A stretch of 64,000 nucleotides of DNA, taken from Clostridium felsineum DSM 794. GTDB taxonomy: Bacteria > Bacillota > Clostridia > Clostridiales > Clostridiaceae. The stretch lies in contig NZ_CP096980.1 of NCBI RefSeq assembly GCF_002006355.2, positions 4,154,001-4,218,000 on the forward strand, given 5' to 3'. Position numbers and translations under genes: made by a program. A model generated the notes under the pieces. It did not search any database. It worked only from the letters and a program-made list of their open reading frames with translations, and was not told where the DNA came from. This document shows positions 18,645 to 26,162 of the stretch, piece after piece (the stretch's first letter is position 1; every line of letters starts with the position of its first letter).

Positions 18645-19715
18645 TTAAAGATAGTCTTCCACATCTTTTTTGTTTTTTAATTCTTCCACCAAATGTTTTA
18701 ATTCTTGATCTCGATTTTTATCCATTATCAAAACCACATTTCCAGCATCTACCACTATCAAATCCTTAACACCAAAGCATATTATTAAATTTTTATCTCC
18801 AAATACTGAACAATTCTCCGTATCTTCTAAAAATACATTTTCACTTATATTATTACCACCATCATAGCTTCTAAGAAATTTTGATAGAGATGAAAAGTTT
18901 CCTAAATCATCCCAATCAAAATTAGCTTTCACAACATATGCTTTACGAGTTTTTTGCATTATTCCAAAATCTACAGATATACCTTCTATCATTTTATATT
19001 TTTCATTTATAGTTTCTTCTTCCTTATTTGTACCTATATCCTCATATATCTCCATCATAGCTTTATACATTTTAGGTAAATACTTATTCATTTCCCTAAG
19101 ATAGGTATCTGCTCTCCATACAAACATGCCACTATTAAAAAGATAATTTCCTTTACTTAAAAGATCTTTTGCTACTTCTATATTAGGCTTCTCAAGAAAA
19201 CGTTCTACTTTATATATTGATTCATAATTAGTTATTTTATCACCCATTTGAATATATCCATACCCTGTTTCCGGTCTATTAGGCACTATGCCCATTGTTA
19301 CAAGACATCTTTTTCTTTCTACCACTTCAATTCCTTGTCTTAGGGTATCTATAAATTCCTTCTCATTTTCAATATAATGATCTGAAGGAAGAACTATCAT
19401 AGTCGCATCACTATCTTTTTTTAAAAGCTTAACTGCCGAAAGTCCTATGCATGTGGCAGTCTCCTTGTTTTCAGGCTCTGTAAATATATTACTGCGGCTT
19501 ATTTCAGGAAGCTCTTCTTGTATTTTTTTTATATATCTTTCATTGGTCACAACATATATATTATCTTTATCAACTAAATTCTTAATTCTATCTACGGTAT
19601 TTCTTAAAAAGCTTTTATTATGAATAAACTTGATAAATTGCTTAGGTCTTTCCTTCCTTGAAAGTGGATACAATCTTGTTCCCTTGCCTCCTGCAAGTAC
19701 AAGTGCATATAACAA
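18645..19715 (-). CDS. Mannose-1-phosphate guanylyltransferase
   Basis: The protein has about 356 residues. The nucleotidyltransferase signature is YALVLAGGKGTRLYPLSR at the N-terminus with RPKQF soon after. VLPSDHYI near residue 113, ETGYGYIQMG near 147 and FNSGMFVWRAD near 190 are typical of ManC-type enzymes, which make GDP-mannose. The C-terminal phosphomannose isomerase domain of bifunctional ManC is absent, so this is the short single-function form. I choose TTG at 19715 because the GTG codons at 19725-19727 and 19722-19724 and the TTT codons that follow lie inside a strong terminator of the upstream gene. No clear ribosome site is present. A second guanylyltransferase-like protein is encoded at 33088-35529. 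Confidence 0.85.
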   Translation of the reverse strand: MLYALVLAGGKGTRLYPLSRKERPKQFIKFIHNKSFLRNTVDRIKNLVDKDNIYVVTNERYIKKIQEELPEISRSNIFTEPENKETATCIGLSAVKLLKKDSDATMIVLPSDHYIENEKEFIDTLRQGIEVVERKRCLVTMGIVPNRPETGYGYIQMGDKITNYESIYKVERFLEKPNIEVAKDLLSKGNYLFNSGMFVWRADTYLREMNKYLPKMYKAMMEIYEDIGTNKEEETINEKYKMIEGISVDFGIMQKTRKAYVVKANFDWDDLGNFSSLSKFLRSYDGGNNISENVFLEDTENCSVFGDKNLIICFGVKDLIVVDAGNVVLIMDKNRDQELKHLVEELKNKKDVEDYL

Positions 19716-19778
19716 AAAAAACACCACATTTACTTATTGCTTATCATTTTATAATATGATACGCAATTGTATGTGGTG
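19714..19778 (-). terminator. Strong terminator after the CAT-like gene, overlapping the manC start
   Basis: The outer stem CACCACAT/ATGTGGTG (19722-19729 with 19771-19778) encloses a second paired region (ATTGC-TTATCAT with ATGAT-ACGCAAT, 19736-19767). On minus the structure ends in eight T (19714-19721), whose last base abuts the proposed TTG start of the next gene. Confidence 0.8.
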
Positions 19779-19805
19779 ATTAACATTTTACAGCGTATTG
19801 CTACT

Positions 19806-20471
19806 TTAATAACCAATCCATTCTTCTGGACAATTCATTTCTCTTTGCAACTCTTCGAAAAACACCTTCAAATGGTATCCATCCACTGTCGCATGATTAA
19901 CTGTTATAGATAATGGCATAGTAATTATTCCTTCTCTTTCGGTAAATTTACCAGCTTCAACAATTGGAGAATAATAGTGTTTTGCATTTTCAACATGCAT
20001 TGAGAAACTATTAAAAGTAAACCATGGGATACATGAAATTATATAATTATTCATTGGTGGTGCTCCCTTCGAGGTTAAGATTCCATGATCATTTTTATAT
20101 TTTTCAAAATCCAACATATACCTTTCATAAAAAACTTTAAAATTCTCATCATACTCTGTCCAAAGAAAGGTCATGGTTTTATCATCTTCATGAAATATTG
20201 GATAAAAGGGTGTTCTACAATCCCAATATCCCAATACTCCATTTTGAATCCCCATGAGAAATTCTTTCTGTTTTCCTATAATTTTAGTTATTAAATAAAG
20301 GTATGCAGGATAGAATTTTAATTTTTTACTTTTTAAGTTCCTCATAAGTATTGTTATATCCATTGTTACATTAGTGGCATAGGTCACAGGTGATGTGTGT
20401 TCTGTAAAATAAATATATGACTCTCTCCTCGGCCATTTTTCCATATCAACAATATTAAAATCTGTATTCAT
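19806..20471 (-). CDS. Chloramphenicol O-acetyltransferase family protein (CatA-like)
   Basis: The protein has 221 residues, the length of type A chloramphenicol acetyltransferases. The catalytic segment near residue 190 reads VNHATVDGYH, matching the CAT motif with catalytic His and the structural Asp four residues later; the usual first His is Asn here. PRRESYIYFTE near residue 14 and FTFNSFSMHVEN near 150 are also CAT-like. It may acetylate chloramphenicol or another hydroxylated substrate; chromosomal CAT homologues in clostridia are often intrinsic rather than acquired. Base composition looks like its neighbours and no mobile element flanks it. It may be co-transcribed with the DUF6483-like gene 47 bp upstream. 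Confidence 0.8.
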   Translation of the reverse strand: MNTDFNIVDMEKWPRRESYIYFTEHTSPVTYATNVTMDITILMRNLKSKKLKFYPAYLYLITKIIGKQKEFLMGIQNGVLGYWDCRTPFYPIFHEDDKTMTFLWTEYDENFKVFYERYMLDFEKYKNDHGILTSKGAPPMNNYIISCIPWFTFNSFSMHVENAKHYYSPIVEAGKFTEREGIITMPLSITVNHATVDGYHLKVFFEELQREMNCPEEWIGY

Positions 20472-20518
20472 ACTAATTAATCTCCTTTTATGCTTATGCT
20501 AATTTAGTTTTTAAAAAT

Positions 20519-20881
20519 TCATTCATATAATTTTTTCACATCTTCTATGCCTTCCAATATCTCCCTCTTTGAAAAGTTACATTCTTCAAGCTCTTTATCT
20601 GTCCAACTACTCAACTCTCTATAAAATGCTAATGCCCTTTCCAAATTATCTGCCGATTTACATTCCTCAATTTCTCTAAATATCATATCTTCAGCTTCAT
20701 TGATTTTCTTTTCTTTTACATATTTACTTATCATAATTGATAAAAGCTCTCCTTCAGAAATAGTTATATTATTTTTCTCTTTCGGTGCTAAAGAATCCAT
20801 AACATTTTTTCCTGAAAGAATACTAACTGTAAGTTGCGTACATGACTTTATCAATCTTAAAATATAATCTTTTTCATCCAT
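20519..20881 (-). CDS. Small helical protein, DUF6483-like
   Basis: The protein has 120 residues, is acidic, and is predicted to be all-helical with no membrane segment or signal peptide. It begins MDEKDYILRLIKSCTQLTVSIL and has a helical repeat-like C-terminal half (EAEDMIFREIEECKSADNLE). I recall similar short proteins as DUF6483 in clostridia; function is unknown. It lies 47 bp upstream of the CAT-like gene on the same strand, so the two may form an operon. Confidence 0.6.
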   Translation of the reverse strand: MDEKDYILRLIKSCTQLTVSILSGKNVMDSLAPKEKNNITISEGELLSIMISKYVKEKKINEAEDMIFREIEECKSADNLERALAFYRELSSWTDKELEECNFSKREILEGIEDVKKLYE

Positions 20882-20983
20882 TTTAATACCTCATTATTAC
20901 CAAATATAACTATATAATAAACTTTTAAGGATGCATTTTCAACATTTTACTTTATATGTAGCATGATTTTAAACTTACACAAT

Positions 20984-21020
20984 AAAAAATTGCTAGGACT
21001 AAGTGCCCTAGCAATTTTTT
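20984..21020. terminator. Intrinsic terminator after the mpg gene
   Basis: A perfect 14-bp stem (20984-20997 with 21007-21020) carries A and T tails, so it can act on both strands. On minus it ends the patB-mpg operon. Confidence 0.88.
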
Positions 21021-21029
21021 AGTTTATAC

Positions 21030-21638
21030 CTATTTTACAGATACATTATTATTACCTTTTATATAAAATCTCCATAAATAATCCTTGGCTTCTTCTGCGT
21101 AGTCTATTCCAACTCTTTTAGCCTCTACTATCTCAAAGTCTTCGTTTTCTGCGTCTTCAATATAAAGCTCATTTCCCAGCAAATCCATTAAGTTTTGTGC
21201 GCGCGCTATATCCATTGCACTGCAGAGCTTCGAAGGACCATTAGTTAGATTTTTAAGCTGATACTTTGAAAGCTCATTAAGTGGCTTTTTAAATCTTCTT
21301 TCGCTCATAACTTCTATTCCTTCTACTGGCTCTATAGCCCTTATTAAAACTCCTTCTGGTATTCCTTCCTGCATTGCGACCACATTCATACAGTAATATA
21401 GACCATATATAAAATATACATAGGCATGCCCTGCTTCACCGTATAGAGCTTCAAGTCTAGCTGTTTTCCTACCCCCATAGGCATGAGCTCCCTTATCTTT
21501 GATTCCCCTATAGGCTTCTACTTCAACTATTTTTCCAGAAGTTTTTATTCCATCTACTTCATGTACTAATACCTTTCCTAAAAGTTCTTTTGCCAGAACT
21601 ATTGTATCTCTACTATAAAATTCACGAGAAAATTTCAA
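21030..21638 (-). CDS. DNA-3-methyladenine glycosylase (MPG/AAG type)
   Basis: The protein has about 202 residues. AAG-family signatures are LAKELLGKVLVHEVDG near residue 15, IVEVEAYRG (catalytic Glu) near 40, KGAHAYGGRKTAR, and HAYVYFIYGLYYCMN near 70. It excises alkylated purines in base excision repair. The start is probably TTG at 21638 preceded by AGGTGA; the GTG at 21647 overlaps both that site and the stop of patB. It is the second gene of an operon with the PatB-like lyase, a pairing with no obvious metabolic logic. Confidence 0.9.
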   Translation of the reverse strand: MKFSREFYSRDTIVLAKELLGKVLVHEVDGIKTSGKIVEVEAYRGIKDKGAHAYGGRKTARLEALYGEAGHAYVYFIYGLYYCMNVVAMQEGIPEGVLIRAIEPVEGIEVMSERRFKKPLNELSKYQLKNLTNGPSKLCSAMDIARAQNLMDLLGNELYIEDAENEDFEIVEAKRVGIDYAEEAKDYLWRFYIKGNNNVSVK

Positions 21639-21643
21639 ATATA

Positions 21644-22798
21644 TCACCTACTTTTTAATGCATTACTAATTCTATCTAAAGCTTCTTTTAAGGTACTTCT
21701 ACTGCATGCTATATTTACTCTCTCAAACCCATTTCCTTCTTCTCCAAATATATATCCCTCATCAAGCCAAACCTTAGCCTTATTAAGCATAAAACTCTTA
21801 AGCTGTTTAACTGACATATTTAACTTTCTAAAATCAAGCCATACAAGATATGTTCCCTCTGGTCTTATTAATTCTACTTCCGGAATATTTAAATTTATAT
21901 ATTCCTCCATAAATTTAAGATTACTCTTTAAATAATCCATAAGCTCCTCTAACCAAGCTTCACTTTCATTATAAGCAGCTATAGATGCCTCCATCCCAAA
22001 AACATTAGGCCATACTGCTGTACTTCTTTCCATTGCTTTTATAACTTTTTTTCTTATATCTTTATCTGGTATTATAAGACTCGATACCTGAAGTCCTGCA
22101 AGATTAAAAGTCTTACTTGGAGATATACACATTATTGAATTATTTTTAAATTCATCATCTACATCTAAAAATGGAGTATGCTTATTAGGCTTATATACAA
22201 GATCCGAATGAATTTCATCTGATATTACTACAACATTGTTTTCTCTACATAATTCTCCTACAGCTTTAAGCTCTTTTTCTGTCCATACTCTTCCTGTAGG
22301 ATTATGAGGACTACATAAAATCATTACTTTAACTCTTTCATCTTTAAGCTTTTCTTTTAAATCATCAAAATCCATTTCATATTTCCCATTTTTAAGTTTA
22401 AGTGGGTTTTTTAAAATACTACATTCATTATTAGTAATTGCACTATAGAAGGGATAATATACTGGTGTTTGAACTATAACTTTATCATTAGGTTCTGTAA
22501 GCGCATTTATCATAACATTTATTCCAGGAACAATACCTCCAGAAAAAACTATCCATTCTTTTTTTATATCAAGTCCATGTCTTCTCTTAACCCAATTTAT
22601 TATGGAATTATAATATTCATCACTTGTTTTTACATACCCATAAACAGCATGCTCTGCTCTTTTTCTTATAGCCTTTGAAATTTCTGGTGCAACCTCAAAA
22701 TCCATATCTGCAACCCAAAGTGGCAAAACATCCTGTCTTTCATCCCATTTTGCACAAGCTGTATTTCTTCTTTCAACTAATTTATCAAAATTATACAA
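21644..22798 (-). CDS. PatB/MalY-type PLP-dependent C-S lyase (cystathionine beta-lyase-like aminotransferase fold)
   Basis: The protein has 384 residues and is a fold-type I PLP enzyme. It shows LPLWVADMDFEVAPEI near residue 25, SPHNPTGRVW near 162, DEIHSDLVY near 193, and the PLP-lysine motif SPSKTFNLAGLQ near 227. The DEIHSDL and VADMDF motifs mark the MalY/PatB subgroup, which cleaves cystathionine or cysteine conjugates to release a thiol. The start is TTG at 22798 with GGAGGGG seven bases upstream. It is the first gene of an operon with the DNA glycosylase. Its long leader (22799-23114) holds hairpins and repeats. Confidence 0.88.
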   Translation of the reverse strand: MYNFDKLVERRNTACAKWDERQDVLPLWVADMDFEVAPEISKAIRKRAEHAVYGYVKTSDEYYNSIINWVKRRHGLDIKKEWIVFSGGIVPGINVMINALTEPNDKVIVQTPVYYPFYSAITNNECSILKNPLKLKNGKYEMDFDDLKEKLKDERVKVMILCSPHNPTGRVWTEKELKAVGELCRENNVVVISDEIHSDLVYKPNKHTPFLDVDDEFKNNSIMCISPSKTFNLAGLQVSSLIIPDKDIRKKVIKAMERSTAVWPNVFGMEASIAAYNESEAWLEELMDYLKSNLKFMEEYINLNIPEVELIRPEGTYLVWLDFRKLNMSVKQLKSFMLNKAKVWLDEGYIFGEEGNGFERVNIACSRSTLKEALDRISNALKSR

Positions 22799-22820
22799 AG
22801 AAACCCCTCCAATTTAAAAT

Positions 22821-22915
22821 AAGGATGATTCCCCCTTAAGAAAATCATCCGTTAATTCCATAAATTTTTACAGGTTTTGTTTTATATAAGTGTTCTTTTC
22901 ACACTTATATAAAAC
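22821..22915. repeat. Hairpins and a direct-repeat copy in the patB leader
   Basis: Three parts are visible. An 8-bp hairpin (GGATGATT with AATCATCC, 22823-22850) lies near the patB ribosome site. A 22-bp sequence at 22849-22870 recurs exactly at 23083-23104. A 15-bp perfect stem (22879-22893 with 22901-22915) has a seven-base loop. No U-run follows the 15-bp hairpin on minus, so it is not a clear terminator. On plus it is followed only by a T-rich stretch. Confidence 0.6.
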
Positions 22916-22935
22916 TTCCTTTTCTTACCTTTTAA

Positions 22936-23120
22936 GATTAAAATATATTGATATTATATGTTGGAATTTATGGATTCTTTGCTATGTGACTTATAATTTT
23001 GATCAGGATGATCAAAGCCATTTAAGCATCAGGACGATGCATTTAAATGGGTAGGAAATTGTAAACGAACATAGCTTAGAAGCCGTTAATTCCATAAATT
23101 TTTATCAATATATTTTAATC
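22936..23120. repeat. 185-bp imperfect palindrome with branched RNA-like fold between thiI and patB
   Basis: An 18-bp perfect inverted repeat (22936-22953 with 23103-23120) bounds the element. Nested inside are AATTTATGGA (22965-22974) with TTCCATAAATT (23090-23100), GCTATGT (22981-22987) with ACATAGC (23069-23075), and TTATAATTT (22991-22999) with AAATTGTAA (23056-23064, one G-U pair). Two short hairpins sit at the tip: one with TTTGATCA/TGATCAAA arms and one with CCATTTAA-GCATC/GATGC-TTTAAATGG arms. Both tip loops read AGGA on plus. The right arm covers the thiI stop codon. It could be a structured RNA, a long terminator or a small mobile repeat. Confidence 0.65.
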
Positions 23121-24269
23121 ATTAACTATTTCTATCACTTCCGTATTTTCAACCGCATCATTTATAAGCTTTTCTTTATCTAAAACACTTTCAGCTTTTC
23201 TTATTTGTTCTAAAATAGGTTTTGTTTTAGGATGCTTAGGAACAAATATAGTACAACAATCTTCATATGGAAGAATTGATGTTTCATAAGTTCCAATTTT
23301 CCTTGATATATCCATTATGTCAATCTTGTCCATTGATATCAAAGGTCTAAATACAGGTCTATCTGCACAATCATTACTTACAACTAAGCCTTGCATTGTT
23401 TGACTTGCTACTTGTCCTATACTTTCTCCTGTAGCTACAGAGTGCATACCCTTGTCATCAGCTATTCTACAAGCTATACTCATCATGAATCTTCTCATTA
23501 TTATAGTAAGCTCATCTTCTCTACATTTTTCAATTATTTGCATTTGAATATCAGTGAAAGGCACTACATACAAAGTCATTCTTCCTATATACTTTGTAAG
23601 TATTTTAGCCAAATCTTTAACCTTATCCTTAGCTCTTTCACTTGTATATGGTGCACTATGGAAATATACTCCACTTACTTCAACTCCACGTCTTGCCATC
23701 ATATATCCTGCGACAGGAGAATCTATTCCCCCTGAGAGCATTAAAAGAGTTTGTCCGTTTGTCTTGTATGGCATTCCGTTTACTCCCCTAATTCTCTTTC
23801 CATATACATAAGTTTTATTTCTTATTTCTATATTTACAAGACATCCTGGGTTATGAACATCTACAGTAACGTCTTTATTATTGTTAAGTACATACGCTCC
23901 AACTTCACGATTTACATCCATTGAGTTAATTGGAAATGTCTTATTAGCTCTATTAGTTTCAATCTTAAAAGTACTTTTTGCACTTTCATTAACTTCTAAA
24001 AGTGCTAAGCTTTTTATAACTTCAAAATCATTTTCAATTTCTGTAACGATACAAACTTCAGCTACTCCAAAAACATTTTTTACTCTCTCTACAGCTTCCT
24101 CTAAATCTTCTGTTTTTATAAACCATCTTCCAGAATCAAATACAAAATCAAATTCTATTCCCTTAAGAGCTGCTTTTATATTATTTTTAAGTATTTTTTC
24201 AAATTTATTTTTATTTAATCCTTTTAAAAATATTTCAGAGGCGTATTTTACCATCAATAGTTTATTCAT
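23115..24269 (-). CDS. thiI: tRNA 4-thiouridine sulfurtransferase
   Basis: The protein has 384 residues. The ferredoxin-like and THUMP domains occupy about residues 1-165. The PP-loop ATP pyrophosphatase domain follows with LSGGIDSPVAGYMM near residue 183 and ATGESIGQVASQT near 278. PYEDCCTIFVPKHP near 345 matches the form lacking the C-terminal rhodanese domain, as in Bacillus ThiI. It adenylates U8 of tRNA and inserts sulfur delivered by a cysteine desulfurase. The desulfurase gene lies directly upstream with a 4-base overlap, so the sulfur donor and acceptor are translationally coupled. The stop codon lies in the arm of a long palindrome. Confidence 0.95.
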   Translation of the reverse strand: MNKLLMVKYASEIFLKGLNKNKFEKILKNNIKAALKGIEFDFVFDSGRWFIKTEDLEEAVERVKNVFGVAEVCIVTEIENDFEVIKSLALLEVNESAKSTFKIETNRANKTFPINSMDVNREVGAYVLNNNKDVTVDVHNPGCLVNIEIRNKTYVYGKRIRGVNGMPYKTNGQTLLMLSGGIDSPVAGYMMARRGVEVSGVYFHSAPYTSERAKDKVKDLAKILTKYIGRMTLYVVPFTDIQMQIIEKCREDELTIIMRRFMMSIACRIADDKGMHSVATGESIGQVASQTMQGLVVSNDCADRPVFRPLISMDKIDIMDISRKIGTYETSILPYEDCCTIFVPKHPKTKPILEQIRKAESVLDKEKLINDAVENTEVIEIVND

Positions 24270-25405
24270 ATCTTTAATCTCCTTAAGAATTTAAGTATCA
24301 TTTCTATATTATATACTGTATAATCTATTTCTTCAAAGGTATTTTCAGGGCAAAAACTGAACCTTATGGCACCATCAATTTCAGCATCATCAAGTCCAAG
24401 CGCCATTAGCACATGACTCTTTTGGTTTTTCTTTGATGAACATGCAGAACCTGTTGATACATATATCTCTTTTTCTTCTAGTGCATGTACAAAAACCTCT
24501 CCTCTAACCCCTTTAAAGGATACATTTAATACATGTGGAAGATAGTCTTTTCCAATTTTGCTGTTTATTTTAACACCATCTATTTGTTCCAACTTACCAA
24601 TAAAGTACTCTTTTAACTCTTCTACCTTTTTATAGTTGTCGTTCATCTTTTTAGCTATATCATCAGCTGCATAAGCAAAAGCTGCAATGGCTGGTACATT
24701 TTCAGTCCCTGATCTAAAATTAAACTCTTGTCCTCCTCCACATATAAGTGGATCTGGCATAAGACCTTTTCTCACATAAGCAAATCCTATTCCCCTTGGT
24801 CCATATATTTTATGTGCACTTGCAGATAGCAAATCTATTCCCATTTCCTTAGGATTTATTTTTATTTTTCCATAGCTTTGAACTGCATCTACATGGAATT
24901 TTACCCTTGTACTTTTTTCTTTTATAATTGATGATATCTTCTTTAAATCTTGAATTACACCAACTTCATTGTTTACATGCATTATACTTACAAGAACGGT
25001 ATTTTTGTTAATACTTTCCTTAAGCTCTTCAATTTTTACTTTTCCTTCACTGTCTACATCTAAATACGTTACTTCAACTCCAAATCTTTCAAGCTGCTTA
25101 AAGGTATTCAGTACACTCTCATGCTCTATTTTAGATGTTATTATATGATTTCCTGGCTTAGCAAAACCCTTTATTAAAAAATTGTTACTCTCACTTCCAC
25201 CAGAGGTAAATATTATTTCATTTTGAGAAACTCCAAGCGTTTTTGCTAAAGTTTTTCTACTTTCTATTAATTTATCTTCAGCCCTCTTACCAAACAAATG
25301 AAGAGAGGACGGATTTCCATAATATTCATAAAAAAGTTTCTTCATTATATTTGCAACTTCCAAAAGAGGCTTTGTAGTTGCACTGTTATCAAAGTAAACC
25401 ACCAT
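24266..25405 (-). CDS. Cysteine desulfurase, IscS/NifS family (NifZ-like partner of ThiI)
   Basis: The protein has about 379 residues. It starts YFDNSATTKPL; the PLP-binding lysine is in SASAHKIYGPRGIGF near residue 195, and the persulfide cysteine is in STGSACSSKK near 320. The placement directly before thiI, with overlapping stop and start codons, makes it the dedicated sulfur donor for s4U in tRNA, as NifZ is for ThiI in Bacillus; this is inference from context. I prefer ATG at 25405, just before VVYFDNSATT, over the GTG at 25438 that adds 11 residues not expected in the family. Confidence 0.92.
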   Translation of the reverse strand: MVVYFDNSATTKPLLEVANIMKKLFYEYYGNPSSLHLFGKRAEDKLIESRKTLAKTLGVSQNEIIFTSGGSESNNFLIKGFAKPGNHIITSKIEHESVLNTFKQLERFGVEVTYLDVDSEGKVKIEELKESINKNTVLVSIMHVNNEVGVIQDLKKISSIIKEKSTRVKFHVDAVQSYGKIKINPKEMGIDLLSASAHKIYGPRGIGFAYVRKGLMPDPLICGGGQEFNFRSGTENVPAIAAFAYAADDIAKKMNDNYKKVEELKEYFIGKLEQIDGVKINSKIGKDYLPHVLNVSFKGVRGEVFVHALEEKEIYVSTGSACSSKKNQKSHVLMALGLDDAEIDGAIRFSFCPENTFEEIDYTVYNIEMILKFLRRLKI

Positions 25406-25504
25406 AGTCACCACTTTCTCTAAAGTATAAAAATTCACACTACTTCCCAGGATAAATATTAAAACATATATATAAGAATGTCAACATTATGTATAAGTCA
25501 AGAG

Positions 25505-25547
25505 GCACTGAAAATCAATAAACTTTCAGTGCCCCTATATTTTTTTA
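25505..25547. terminator. Possible terminator hairpin between the cysteine desulfurase and small membrane protein genes
   Basis: A stem of about 10 bp (GGCACTGAAA with TTTCAGTGCC) is followed on plus by CCCTATA and then seven T. On minus the T-run is weak, so its strength for the 25569-25838 gene is uncertain. Confidence 0.45.
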
Positions 25548-25568
25548 TTATATATATAATGAAAAGAT

Positions 25569-25838
25569 TTAGTGTTTAACTTCTGTATAATCAACATCAA
25601 TTATAGTTTCCTTTTCATTGCTAAAACCAGTATTTTGAGTTTTAAAACTATCATTTTTAATCTTATAATCTTTATCTTTATTTGTTTTGTCCACTTTTTT
25701 AGTAAACTTTAATATTAACCATATAGCTAGTCCAGCTACTATTATATAAGGAACTAATTTTATAAATAGTATTGCTGCTAAAATTATTATAGCCAAAACT
25801 GCTATAGTCTTAAATATATTTTTATTTAAAAAACTCAT
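25569..25838 (-). CDS. Small membrane protein of unknown function
   Basis: The protein has about 89 residues. Two adjoining hydrophobic stretches (roughly residues 9-28 and 31-45) are followed by a Lys/Asp-rich hydrophilic tail (KKVDKTNKDKDYKIKNDS) ending VDYTEVKH. I choose ATG 25838, preceded by AGAGAGTG, over a TTG seven codons earlier. Proteins of this size and layout are common in clostridia but I recognise no family. It is monocistronic. Confidence 0.6.
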   Translation of the reverse strand: MSFLNKNIFKTIAVLAIIILAAILFIKLVPYIIVAGLAIWLILKFTKKVDKTNKDKDYKIKNDSFKTQNTGFSNEKETIIDVDYTEVKH

Positions 25839-26005
25839 TCTAATCACTCTCTTTCTCAATCTTTATACATGTATTATAGCACAACTTTTTATAAGTAGTA
25901 TATAATATCACTTAAGAAAGTATTAATAATCTATTAATTATATTTTTTTGGATTTTGGGAACAATTATAGTGTAGTAAATTTTAATTATATAGGAGGCCT
26001 TTAAA

Positions 26006-26152
26006 ATGGCAAAAAGAGATGGCAAGAAACAAAGAAACAATAACAACAACAATGGAAACAATGCAAAAAATGATTTAAACAAAATGAATGTAGAAGCTTC
26101 AAGCGAAATATCTTCTGATAGCAAAGATAGAAAAAGTAACAGAAACAAATAG
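26006..26152 (+). CDS. Small Asn/Lys-rich basic protein (48 aa)
   Basis: The ATG at 26006 has a perfect AGGAGG site nine bases upstream. The product starts MAKRDGKKQRNNNNNNGNN and ends KDRKSNRNK: highly hydrophilic, basic, without cysteine or a hydrophobic segment, so probably disordered. The strong ribosome site and clean stop argue that it is real. The composition recalls minor small spore proteins, but no diagnostic motif is present, so that is only a guess. An IS1182-family element begins 10-13 bases after its stop and may have separated it from its original downstream context. Confidence 0.55.
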   Translation: MAKRDGKKQRNNNNNNGNNAKNDLNKMNVEASSEISSDSKDRKSNRNK

Positions 26153-26162
26153 TATTAAGAAA

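Noticed and set aside
23391..24294. Long plus-strand frames opposite thiI
   Set aside because: They are shadows of thiI; Ser/Thr/Tyr-rich composition and no ribosome sites.
25912..26148. 78-codon minus-strand frame rich in Leu and Phe
   Set aside because: It is the antisense shadow of the 26006-26152 small gene, which has an AGGAGG site; this frame has none.
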